From Dinochytrium kinnereticum (lineage: Eukaryota > Chytridiomycota > Chytridiomycetes > Chytridiales > Chytridiaceae), in NCBI GenBank assembly GCA_027604005.1, contig JADGJT010000397.1, positions 1-19,391 on the forward strand: a stretch of DNA of 19,391 nucleotides, read 5' to 3'. Shown piece by piece: positions 1 to 14,722 of the stretch. Each line of letters opens with the position of its first letter. Within the stretch, counting starts at the first letter, position 1. Position numbers and translations under genes: made by a program. The notes beneath the pieces were generated by a model. The model worked only from the letters and a program-made list of their open reading frames with translations, made no database searches and was not told the origin of the DNA.

Positions 1-137
1 TGGAAGAGAGAGATGCCGACGCAAAACTTGTCTTTTTCGATGGGAGGAATGAGGATCGCCTTGTCGGTGATGGCTGCAGATGCCAGCGAGGCCAAGGAGG
101 CCGCAAGGACGGAGAAGACCGTGAATATCTTCCGCAT
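1..137 (-). CDS. Secreted or membrane protein, N-terminal fragment (cut by window edge)
   Basis: Reading leftwards from an ATG at 137, the frame stays open to base 1 (45 codons), so the gene continues outside the window. The start reads MRKIFTVFSVLAAS and runs on as LASLASAA, then ITDKAILIPP. This is a textbook signal peptide: a basic n-region (RK), a hydrophobic core, and small residues (A-S-A-A) suitable for signal peptidase near residue 21. The mature part seen (about 24 residues, one Cys) matches no family I recognise. The gene is divergent from the ABC transporter at 1112 and shares its 974-nt upstream spacer. That a gene exists here is inferred from the signal-peptide pattern alone. An intron could lie anywhere past the visible part. 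Confidence 0.5.
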   Translation of the reverse strand, partial: MRKIFTVFSVLAASLASLASAAITDKAILIPPIEKDKFCVGISLF

Positions 138-810
138 ATCTGTTGCCAACGGTTATCTGTTAGAACAGATAGATACGAGGTTGAATGGTACGAAAAGGAC
201 CAGGAATGGCATGAGACTCACATTACGAGGTGATAGAGGACGTGATCAGTGGATGTACTTGAGCTGCTGCAGAGAGGTTGCTCATATTAAATATCCCACA
301 ATATCCATAACATCAAGCCATCACTAAGTTGAGCTGAGATATGCACGCTGGGTTGGTGCACATGATTGGCTGCAACGGGAATGTCTGCTGGAATATTGTG
401 ACAAGCCCTACAGCTGTGTCTTTCTCTGGCGGCTTCTTTCTCCTGTTTTTGTTCGTTAAGCAAGCTTTCTTCAGCGTCTGTTATTGATTATCATCACAAA
501 CGCACTGAGCAAGCATGGCTGCACACAGATTCATGTTTTTTGTGCTGTTTGCTTTTCGTTATTAGAGAGGAACCACGACGGCTTGAAGGCGGTATCTGTC
601 AGTTGAACGTCTTGCACGCCCTGCCTCTGATGAACGTGCGCACCCCTTTGATTGCTTCTTCCATCACGTTCATCGACTGAGTGTTGACTGCTCGCACTTG
701 AAGAGAAGGGATATCGTCACTTACGTTGTTCTGAATATTTACGTGTTATTTGCAGCAACGAAACATTTCTTGACTAGGTTTATACCGCGTCAGCTCAAAT
801 GCGTGTCTGT

Positions 811-939
811 GATTGGCCATCCGCTTCGGATGGAGTGCTGAATATCGCACATTGATTGGTCATCCGCTGTTAGCAGACAGGTCGAATGCAGCCGTTGATT
901 GGACATCTGATTCCAGCAGATCGCGCATCCGCTGGCGGA
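811..939. promoter_or_regulatory. Three CCAAT-type boxes spaced exactly 43 bp
   Basis: The consensus gattggNcatccgct recurs at 811 and 854, with one base different over 15, and a more diverged copy (gattggacatctgat) lies at 897. The first-base spacing is 43 and 43 bp. The core ATTGG is the complement of CCAAT, the site bound by the fungal HAP/NF-Y complex. The block lies 173-301 bp upstream of the ABC transporter ATG. The rest of each 43-bp unit is poorly conserved. A promoter role is inferred. Confidence 0.45.
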
Positions 940-1022
940 ACCGGCTGCCTGCTGTTCTTCCTTTCCCGATCCACCTTCACCGCCATCTTGACATGCTCTG
1001 ACAGCCTCCCCAACAGAACGCA

Positions 1023-1094
1023 TCGCATCCCATCGCATCGCTGGAGCAGACGCCCTCACACACATCGCCGTCAGATTCCATCGTATCGCTGGAG
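1023..1094 (+). repeat. Leader repeats just upstream of the ABC transporter start
   Basis: A 17-bp unit, ccatcgYatcgctggag, occurs at 1030-1046 and 1078-1094 with one mismatch, 48 bp apart. The second copy ends 17 bp before the ATG. Overlapping the first is tcgcatcccatcgca (1023-1037), which recurs exactly upstream of the SAM gene at 13667. This is probably 5' untranslated leader. Confidence 0.45.
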
Positions 1095-1111
1095 ACCGTC
1101 CTCATCTCGAG

Positions 1112-7264
<6,153 letters not shown>

Positions 7265-7713
7265 GCTTTTTGGAGGTGGACACTGTCGGTGGCTGGATAT
7301 TTTTTAACCCTTTTTTGTTTCTCTTATTTTCGTAACTCACATGTATTCTGGAGGCTTGTTGATGAGCCATTGGGGACCTTTTCCCTGTTTTTCCTGTTTT
7401 CTGTTCTTCGCGTATGTGCGAAAGTTATCGCGCCCCTTCATGGGATGTTTCCTAATCATAATATCCAATGAAGTTTTTATGTTTTTGCTCTTTTCTGACT
7501 GCAGGCATGGAGGCCTCTGATTGGCTATGGCCAAAGTGCAAGAGGAACCAATGGTTCTGCACTCGCTTGGATGCATAGCCCAGAGCACAAGCTGCACAAA
7601 TGGGTGGTACACGGACGCAAGGCTTGGTGCATTGAAGGGGACAGAGCAGCACACCGTTCTGTTTCTGTGCTGAACTCGCTGCAAAGTACTCACTGGAGAC
7701 GCCATCGACGGCC
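7265..7713. other. Intergenic: ABC transporter 3' end and LRR gene 5' region
   Basis: This 449-nt stretch separates two co-oriented genes. The left part is T-rich, as expected for a 3' untranslated region; no AATAAA is seen. From about 7500 it becomes more GC-rich. At 7468 an ATG opens MKFLCFCSFLTAG, a signal-peptide-like start that runs to a stop at about 7575. It could be an upstream exon of the LRR gene, for example via a weak GTGCAA donor after CCAAA and an acceptor after tgtccag near 7720. That junction keeps frame but is speculative. Confidence 0.4.
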
Positions 7714-10700
7714 ATGTCCAGCAGCCAGAGTCGCCAGGACGACTGTGCGTACCTCTCACAAGCGTGCGTTGAATCCTTCCCCCTCCTTGTTCCGCTGCCT
7801 CCTCTCCGCACCTTTCGCTCCCTCCATCAGTCCATGTGTACATCAACAAAACGGGTGTATGCCAACTAGCTCATTAACCCCTTTTTTCAAAACAGATTGC
7901 CAAACTATGTCAGAACTTCGCTGCCTTTTGATTGCTGCAATCTCGTCCGGCCAAGCATTCTCTGTGACCTGGAGGGTCGGATCACTGCAATGTAAAACTT
8001 ATCCCGCTTGCTGCTGTTGGTGCTCGTCAGATACCATGTCCCTAGGGCTTTATAGTTCACCAAACACCCCTAATCAGAAAAAAATGAACTGATTCACTTA
8101 AACATGTCTCAGGAACTTTAGCGGATTCGGGATCTTGAACTCTATTGATGTTTCCGATCAATCCCGTATTTGGAGGCTGACTCAATTGGTATCGATAGAT
8201 TTTAGCAGCAACGGGCTTTCAGGTCAAGTTATGCGGAGAATGGGGGTAGCTTTTAAAGGGTTGAGAAACTTGTGAGAACGTTTCCTCTCGCCATGTTTTT
8301 GCTTTCTTTGGATTTTTTTTCTCTTTCAATCTGTACCTCTAAAAGAATGTTGTCAAACCAGCGGCTGTAGCTCTAATCAGTTTTCTGTTTGTTTAAACTT
8401 TATAAAGATTCCTATCAAACAACAATATCGATGTTTTGCCCCGACAGATTGCCCTTTTGGCGAACTTGGAGATATTGTAAGTACCTTTAATCCTTGTTTC
8501 TTTATTCCCTAAAAGTGTGCTGGCATTGATTCCTTCATCATCTGATATATCTCCCACTATTCTAGAGATCTGCGAAACAACAATATCACTGGACCCATCC
8601 CATTTCAGCTAGGCGATCTTGGAAATTTGAGGGAGCTTCGCATTTCATCAAACCGGTTCGACAGCACTATACCACCAGAACTTTCAAAATTGACGTTGGC
8701 AAGAGTGATGTGAGTATATCATTACTGAAAACGATCACCGCTGAATTATACATTTTGATTGTTTGACCTCCGCGCACCTAGCGACCTCAGCAACAACCTA
8801 CTGACTGGGGAGATACCGACCGAACTGGGGAGGCTGTCGGACAGCGTTACTCTGAATTTGCATGATAATCGCCTGGCGGGACGTGTTCCTGATATTCTTC
8901 AGTCTGGGCAGATGACGTGGGTCTTTTTTTTTTTTTTTTTTGGGTTAGGTTAGCTGATATTGGTTTTGGTGTTCAGCATCTCTGGGAACTGCTTCAGGGA
9001 CTGGGACTTTGTTGATGTTTCAAAGTTCTCAAAGTGAGTTCGTACCGCCCACGCCTTTCTCGACTAGCTCTGTAGTTATGAGTTAACATAATCGTTCTAC
9101 CTGTTTTTTTTTCACAGCTTAACATGGAGGTCCGACGTAGAATGCCAAACTATTTACAGCCGAATCCCGGGCTTTCGCCAATTCACCACCACAACTGTCG
9201 CCACCGGGACCGCTACACCTTCCCCATCTTCCACCCCTGTAACCCTAGCGACAGCTACACCTTCCCCATCTTCCACCCCTGAAATTTTATCTCAACCAAA
9301 CACAACCTTGATTGCAGTGATAGCCTCTACCTCCATCATCCTCCTCCTACTCTTACTTTTGGTCGTCGTCTGCATTATTCGATACCGACGCGACCCCATC
9401 CCGACAAAACTCGTCAATACGCCAGAGGCGTTACGACGACAAGGATGGAGAAGGAAGCGATTTGAAGATCCTGTGGTGGCGTTTCCTGAGGATTTTGTGA
9501 GAAAGGATGGGGGTGAGATTGGTGTCGAGATGAACGTCTTGAAACCTGTTGCTAGGTTTGGGGGAACATCTGCCGTTAGCGTACGAGTCGATGGCGATTG
9601 TCTTTTGCTGGGATCTATTGATGGGGTGGTCAGCCAGACACCAGATATAAGTACTTCTAAGTCGGTTCCGATACTTACCCACGAAAGTTCGGCGGAGATC
9701 CGGGATGTTTTTCTGGACAATCGGTCACCGGCTACAATAGAGCCTCACCCAGCTCTTGAGGCTACTGAGAACGCCACCATCCCCGTCATAGTTCTAACCC
9801 CTCCATCATCGAGCATTCACACTAGCGTTACCCACTCCGAGCCCCAATCTTGGTTACCACAGCCCTGGACGTCAAACCCACCAACCGACGTCTCCACGCA
9901 TATGGGATGGGCGGAGGAAGAAAGGATGTACTTTGCGGCGCAGCATCAGCGATCAATGCAGTGGACTCTTGAACAGTATGTTGCTGGCGGGATTCAGTAT
10001 CAGCAGACTCTGAGTCAAATGGGTTTCGCTCAAGGAATGATTTCGGTAGATAAAGTTCGGTTGGGTGATAGTGCTAGTCAGGGAGGAACGATGCAGGAGA
10101 GTCATGGAGATGCTAATATGCCATTAGTTGTGAATCAAGGACTTGCTGAAGATGCGTCTCCGGGGGCTATTTTTGTACAAGCCAGTGTTGCTTCGGTTAA
10201 CACGTTGATGCCAGCTAGAGAGCCCGCTCCTCCTTCACCGTCATCGATAAAAGATGACGAAAGCACGTTAAAGGCTCCACCCGCACTCGAACACCTACAC
10301 ACCTTAACATATTCACACGCTCTCGCTACAACGAAACTCACCTCACCCGAATCCCTTCTGATGGCCTCTCGAGAACCGGCTAGAGCCTCATCTATTTACA
10401 ATGACCCCACTTTGGTTTCAGAGGACAGGCAGAATGGAGCTGTTTCATCCAGTATCTCAGGGGACTTCATGACCACTGATTCTCTTAAACCATCCGATGC
10501 CCATCCCACCGTGTCATCCACCACCACTCGTTTACCATCGATTTACAAAGACCACATGTTGTTTTTCGAGGACAGGAAGAGCGAGCCGATCCCACCCTAC
10601 ATCACAACTACAGAGACAGAATCCCACACACAAGAGTTATCCCCTTCAACGAGGTCTCTTTCCATTTCCAAACATCGTCCTGTGGAGGGGCAAGAAGCTG

Positions 10701-11102
10701 TTCCACCACCTCGAGGCGTGACGTTGAGGTTTTTGAGGGCCGAAGAAGGTGTTGGAGGGATCACTGGGATCGCGAGATGGGGAAAGGAGGAGGTTGGGAA
10801 ATTTTTGGAGGGGGTTGGGGTTGGGAGGGAGGTTGTTGAGATATTGAAAGGTTAGAGCTTAACATCTCTTTCTATCTGTTTCTAAGGCGTTTATTTTTTC
10901 TTTTTCTTTTTTTACAGCTCAAGATGTCACGGGATTTATGCTTCTTCTTCTTGATGACCGGAAATTGGTGGAGATGGGGATTGGCGAATCTTCTCAGAGA
11001 GATCTTGTTCTTCTTGCAGTGGGTGATGTAAAACGACTTATTCAGGGGCCGAGGGTAATGAACTCTGATGGGTTTGATGACGCGCCACCAGAATATTCGT
11101 GA
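7714..11102 (+). CDS. LRR receptor-like single-pass membrane protein with cytoplasmic SAM domain (about 875 aa)
   Basis: Exons: 7714-7763, 7896-7991, 8113-8271, 8408-8476, 8566-8709, 8782-8916, 8977-9033, 9118-10850, 10918-11102 (2628 nt). Order: Cys-containing N-cap (DDCAYLSQALPNY, DCC at 29-31); about six LRRs of the plant-like type (xLxxNxLxGxIPxxL, residues about 75-215); C-terminal cap Cys 223 and 246; Ser/Thr/Pro stalk with a 14-residue duplication; TM about 301-324 followed by RYRR; a cytoplasmic region of about 460 residues with three SIYxD-like repeats; SAM domain about 788-855, ending in APPEYS. There is no kinase domain. LRRs usually bind ligands or proteins and SAM domains self-associate or pair, so a receptor or scaffold role is inferred. 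The start is uncertain: the chosen ATG is the first in its frame after a stop, and gives no signal peptide although the protein must cross the membrane, so a 5' exon is probably missing. Confidence 0.85.
9212..9281 (+). repeat. 42-bp tandem duplication in the LRR protein stalk
   Basis: A 28-bp identical block starting gctacaccttccccatc occurs at 9212-9239 and 9254-9281, period 42 bp. It encodes two copies of a 14-residue unit ending ATPSPSSTP. The perfect nucleotide match suggests a recent duplication that lengthens the probably O-glycosylated extracellular stalk. Confidence 0.85.
10204..10576 (+). repeat. Three spaced copies of a cytoplasmic SIYxD-type motif
   Basis: Residues 603-617 (REPAPP..SSIKDD), 654-674 (REPARASSIYND..LVSEDR) and 709-723 (LPSIYKD..LFFEDR) of the LRR-SAM protein align, spaced about 50-55 residues. 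Copies 2 and 3 are similar at the base level too (atttacaa, gaggacagg), so the unit was probably duplicated. Copy 1 has Lys instead of Tyr and lacks the EDR tail. Confidence 0.6.
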
Positions 11103-12118
11103 TTTAGGTTGAGGGGAATGGCTGAAGTATATGTTTAGTTTTCATATTTTTTTTTTTTGGGAAATATTTGTATGCCTCTTTCGATTGTTGACGTTAGCGT
11201 GCTTTTCTAAGGCATAATTGGTCAATTGGATAAATGTTTTGGTGTTCGGAAGGATGAAGAAAAGCTCTATTTACCACTTATTTCTTTTTCTTTTGGTTTT
11301 TGGTTTCACCGTTTTCTTGTTCCATGGAAGGTTGTGGAGGCTTTTTTCGATTTTTTTGAAAAATATTTTTAATCGACTATGAATGTATTTTTTAATATCT
11401 TCTTTTGTCTTTATACGAGTGGTTGCTTTTTTCTTGGTCCTACATTTTACCTCTCATGACAAAATGAATAATATTCCTCGCTAAATAAACTCTTACATGC
11501 CAGAGAGATTCAAGCCCCGGAAATAGACTTTCACTTTCACCTGTCGGGACTACATTCCTCCACCAATATTTGGTTGGTTCTGTGCATGCAGGTGGTAGTG
11601 TTTTTCTTACTACTTCGTTCCTTTAGGTTCTTGTATTTTTAACTCTTTGCGAGGAATGCTTATAACATTATAAAACAATTGTATCTATTCGTTACTTCAT
11701 AGAACGTACCAGAAAAGGAGAAAAAAAGAAAACAGAATGAAGAAAGAATCAAAACAGGACCCAGAAGAAGATATTTTAAAACAGTACAATAAGTAGACAT
11801 CCCCCTCTTCATGTACTATGACAGTTTGTTGTCATAAAGAGAAAAAAAGTTCTTCTCCGAAAGAAAAGAAGTCGCGGGTTAGGGCTTGTCTCAAGTAGCA
11901 TAATACCCAGCACTTATTCACATTCATTTTGGAATGACCTGCCCAATAACAATCACGTCTTCAAGTCATGGAGAATAAATGTTCATAACAATTTAACAAT
12001 TTGATCTTTTGAAACAGCAAAAGATAGAGAAGAAGTACGAAGAAGCGAAAAAATAATGAAAGGAACAAAAACATCCATAGCCTATTCACCAACCCAAACC
12101 CCTCAGCCAACAAGAATA
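11103..12118. other. Convergent AT-rich spacer (3' ends of both SAM genes)
   Basis: About 1 kb between two facing stop codons (11100-11102 plus, 12119-12121 minus). It is AT-rich with T- and A-runs. The only AATAAA on the plus strand that I noticed is at about 11484, roughly 380 nt after the LRR stop, which is far for a polyadenylation signal. I see no reading frame with coding character and no RNA gene. Confidence 0.6.
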
Positions 12119-13667
12119 TCAAACCATTTCACTCGCATCCAATTTCACGTTTCCTTGCGAAGCAATAATGAATTCAGGCCTAGGAACGGTTCTCGTTTTT
12201 AGATCATTGACAATATTCATGATGATGTCTCTAGCGGGGTCCAACTTGATACCCATTTCGGTTAATTTCTCGGGAGTGAGGAGGAGAAGAAAGTAGCCGT
12301 TGATGTTGTTGGCTATGGTTTGAGAGAGGGGGATCGTATGAGTTGTTTGGAGATAGTGGGCATGGGGTTAGTGAGTAGAAGTTGGGTATGGGAAGGCGAA
12401 AAAACGAAAAGAGACGAAGAAGAAGATCAAAAGAAATGGGTCAAAAGGCAGGAAGAGAAGAAAAAAAAGCACCAAAAAGTTGGTAAGAATAAAGGTGTTA
12501 ACAAAAAATAGCCTTACCCCTCAAAATCTCGACAAACTGATTCCCAACCCCCGCGCACATTAACCATCCCGAAACCTGCTCACAGCTCCACCCCATAACA
12601 TCGCCACAACTTCTTTGCGGTCTTCCTCCTCCCGCCCTTCTATTCGTGTACTTTCCAGCACCGACTCCATGGGCAGCCACCGCCCTTCTTTCTCTCTGAC
12701 TCACATTTCTCGCCAACAAAGAAAATGATGACTCAATGGGCTCCACCTTTGAATCAATTCTCTCGGGGGCGATGGGAAGTGGGATCCCAGAGGTGGTTGT
12801 AGAGATGATCCAGGTGTAGTTGTTCTGAAAAGAGTCGTCGCCGTCGCAGATTTCAATGGTTTGAGAGGAACTTGAGAATTCTTTGAGCTCGGGGTTTGAT
12901 GTTAGGAGTTCGGTGGGAGGAGTAGGTGAAGGATTTCTCTTCAAGGAGTGTCCACTACGCTCGTTCATTACAGCGTTTAGTTCGCTTTCATTAGACTGCT
13001 CCACTCGCTCGCCCGCCTCGCCCTCCTCAGACTGCTTGTTTGTCTCGCTTAGAAGGGAAAGATCTGCTTTGGCTTGGCGTTGGTCGCTAGATCCGCTGGC
13101 CTGCCGCCTTTTCCGATAAAACGCAAATAGAGTTAAGGCGACAGATGCCAGCAAGAGAAAGGAAAGTGGGGTGAGGATTGCGATGAGGGTTGAGGAGGAG
13201 GAGGAGGAGAGATTGCTACTCGATGAGGGAGCAACAGCTTCTTGCTCTGGCTGTTGTTGTGGCTGTAATTGAGATGTAGTAATTGAAGTAGATGAAACTG
13301 AGGTAGAGGCAGTTGTAGTGATGGTTACTGTGGTTGTGAGTGATGCACGCGGTGGTTGTGGGTTGGGGGAGGGCGAGAATGCAGGCAAGGTAGGAGGAGG
13401 TTGCTGTTGTTGTTGAGAAGGGCGAACAGCAGGTGATGGAGGCACTGGTGACATGCGGGCCGGAGAAGCAGGAATGATAATAAATGTGGTGGTGAGGAGA
13501 GGGAAGAGAGCAGGTGATGGGTGCTGCAATGGCTGCTGTTCCTGCTGCTGTTGGATGATCATCTTGTTTGTAGTAAAGTAAGAGGCTTCGTGGGGCGAGA
13601 TGATATCCACGTCGTCTTCTTTGACAGCCGTCAGACTCAACACGTCAGTGACAATGTCGTCCTTCAT
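12119..13667 (-). CDS. Single-pass membrane protein with cytoplasmic SAM domain, no LRRs (447 aa)
   Basis: Exons on the minus strand: 13667-12518 and 12312-12119, intron 205 nt (GTAAGG...CATAG). The N-terminal 155 residues are low complexity: poly-Q (38-45, 85-89), Pro-rich, then Ser/Thr-rich. A TM segment follows (about 160-183, TLIAILTPLSF..., then YRKRR), a charged cytoplasmic stretch of about 170 residues, and a SAM domain (about 357-425: MGWSCEQVSGWL, GYFLLLLTPEKLTEMGI). Residues around the SAM splice (EILR/ANNINGYFLLLL) match the LRR neighbour (EILK/AQDVTGFMLLLL), with the intron at the same codon and phase 1. The TM start (TLIA) also matches. So the two are probably paralogues. ATG 13667 is the first in the frame, but no signal peptide is seen and an upstream exon cannot be excluded. 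The partner and function are unknown; SAM pairing with the neighbour is a guess. Confidence 0.8.
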
Positions 13668-14722
13668 AGTAAGCAGGATTTCTTTTTTTCGAGTTGAAGA
13701 TAGCTGAAGGTATGCGATGGGTTGCGATGGGATGCGACGGGATCGCAGGAGGCGGGAGGGGTCGTTCTTCTTGAGCAATTGTCAAACTCAAACACCAAAA
13801 CAACAATTTTGGATTTGTCAAGTGGCAATATTCTGAAATATCTCAATATATTTTTTTTTCCGAGCTGAGAAATATTTCGAGCACACGCTAAATGAAGTAT
13901 CTTTCGCAGTCAAGAAAGTCAAGGCGCCAAGGGTTACGCTTCTTTCCAATTTCTTGCTAATCAAGTGTTGAGTTGCATGATGGATCAACCACTGTCTGTA
14001 GGCAAGGAAATGCAAAGGAGGAGGAGGACACCATGACCTCTAATCGACTAAAAATCTTTGCCTAATCCCCCTAGACGCGTTCTAATTTGCCCAGCCCGCA
14101 AGCAACAATCCTCGGTGACTTTTGCTGAAGACTGAACAAAGAGCAAGAGTGAAAACAAGAGGAGATGAGGAGATGTGATTCGAGGCTCGATTCACCATCC
14201 CTGATTCCTTGAAATCCATTAAAGCAAGAAAAGCCTGCCAAAATGACTCCAGTATTCCAGTGGTAAGATATGGCCGTTCAGAGATTTTGTAGTTTATTCC
14301 ACACCTAAACTCCGCATCTGTAGCGAATATATATTTTTTCTGCCCATTACAACTCATATATAAGAAAGTATGATGGAGGAAGGGAATGAAATGAATGAAC
14401 GGAGAAGTTAGCGATGATGAAAGAGAGACGGAAAACGATTGTGTGAAAAGAAAAAGAGGTGAAAACGAAAGCACAAGGCCATGAGCGATGACAGTGAAAG
14501 TTAAAGAAAAAACGCACAGCACCCAATATATTAAAAAAAAAAATAAGAAAAGCTAAGGGAAATTCAAAAGGTAACTCCCACAATCCAAAAATATGAAAAA
14601 GAAAATGCGAGAAGTGAATGCTTATGAAGAGATGGAGAAAGATGAGAAACGATAGCGTAAAAGAGGGGAAAAGAAGGAAGTGAAGTACCAAAACCAACAG
14701 TGGAACAAAACCATAAAAGAGA
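13668..14722. other. Spacer between the SAM gene and the RhoGAP gene
   Basis: This region holds the 5' region of the SAM gene and the 3' end of the RhoGAP gene, both on the minus strand. A TATATT lies near 13845-13852, about 180 bp upstream of the SAM ATG. Left of 14722 the sequence is A-rich on the plus strand. Its minus-strand open frames (14082-14522, 14347-14754) are Phe/Ser/Leu-rich from T-rich sequence and resemble no protein. No further LRR exons were found here. Confidence 0.55.
13711..13745 (-). repeat. 10-bp leader repeats upstream of the SAM gene
   Basis: On the minus strand, units of the form TCGCAWCCCA repeat about three times with 10-bp period. The stretch tcgcatcccatcgca (13737-13723) is identical over 15 bp to 1023-1037 upstream of the ABC transporter. 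It lies 57-70 bp before the ATG, a leader position much like that in the other gene. Confidence 0.5.

Larger units (their letters stand above)
138..1111. other. Divergent intergenic region / bidirectional promoter
   Basis: This spacer lies between the divergent start codons at 137 (minus) and 1112 (plus). I see no convincing gene in 138-790. Its plus-strand open stretch from position 13 overlaps the secreted-protein start and looks random. The right part holds the 43-bp CCAAT-type array (811-939) and the leader repeats (1023-1094). The frame of the 1112 ATG is open back to a stop at 989-991 but contains no earlier ATG, which supports 1112 as the start. Confidence 0.6.

Noticed and set aside
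811..939. CRISPR-like array
   Set aside because: Only about 15 bp per 43-bp unit is conserved, there are three copies, and the host is eukaryotic.
7337..7849. Minus-strand open frames of 170 and 119 aa
   Set aside because: Antisense to the LRR gene start and upstream region; no recognisable domain, and the plus-strand exons fit a family pattern.
9292..9720. Minus-strand frame of 142 aa
   Set aside because: Antisense shadow of the TM and cytoplasmic exon of the LRR-SAM gene.
12320..12511. Plus-strand frame rich in Lys and Glu
   Set aside because: It lies in the purine-rich strand of the SAM-gene intron and has the composition of a simple repeat.
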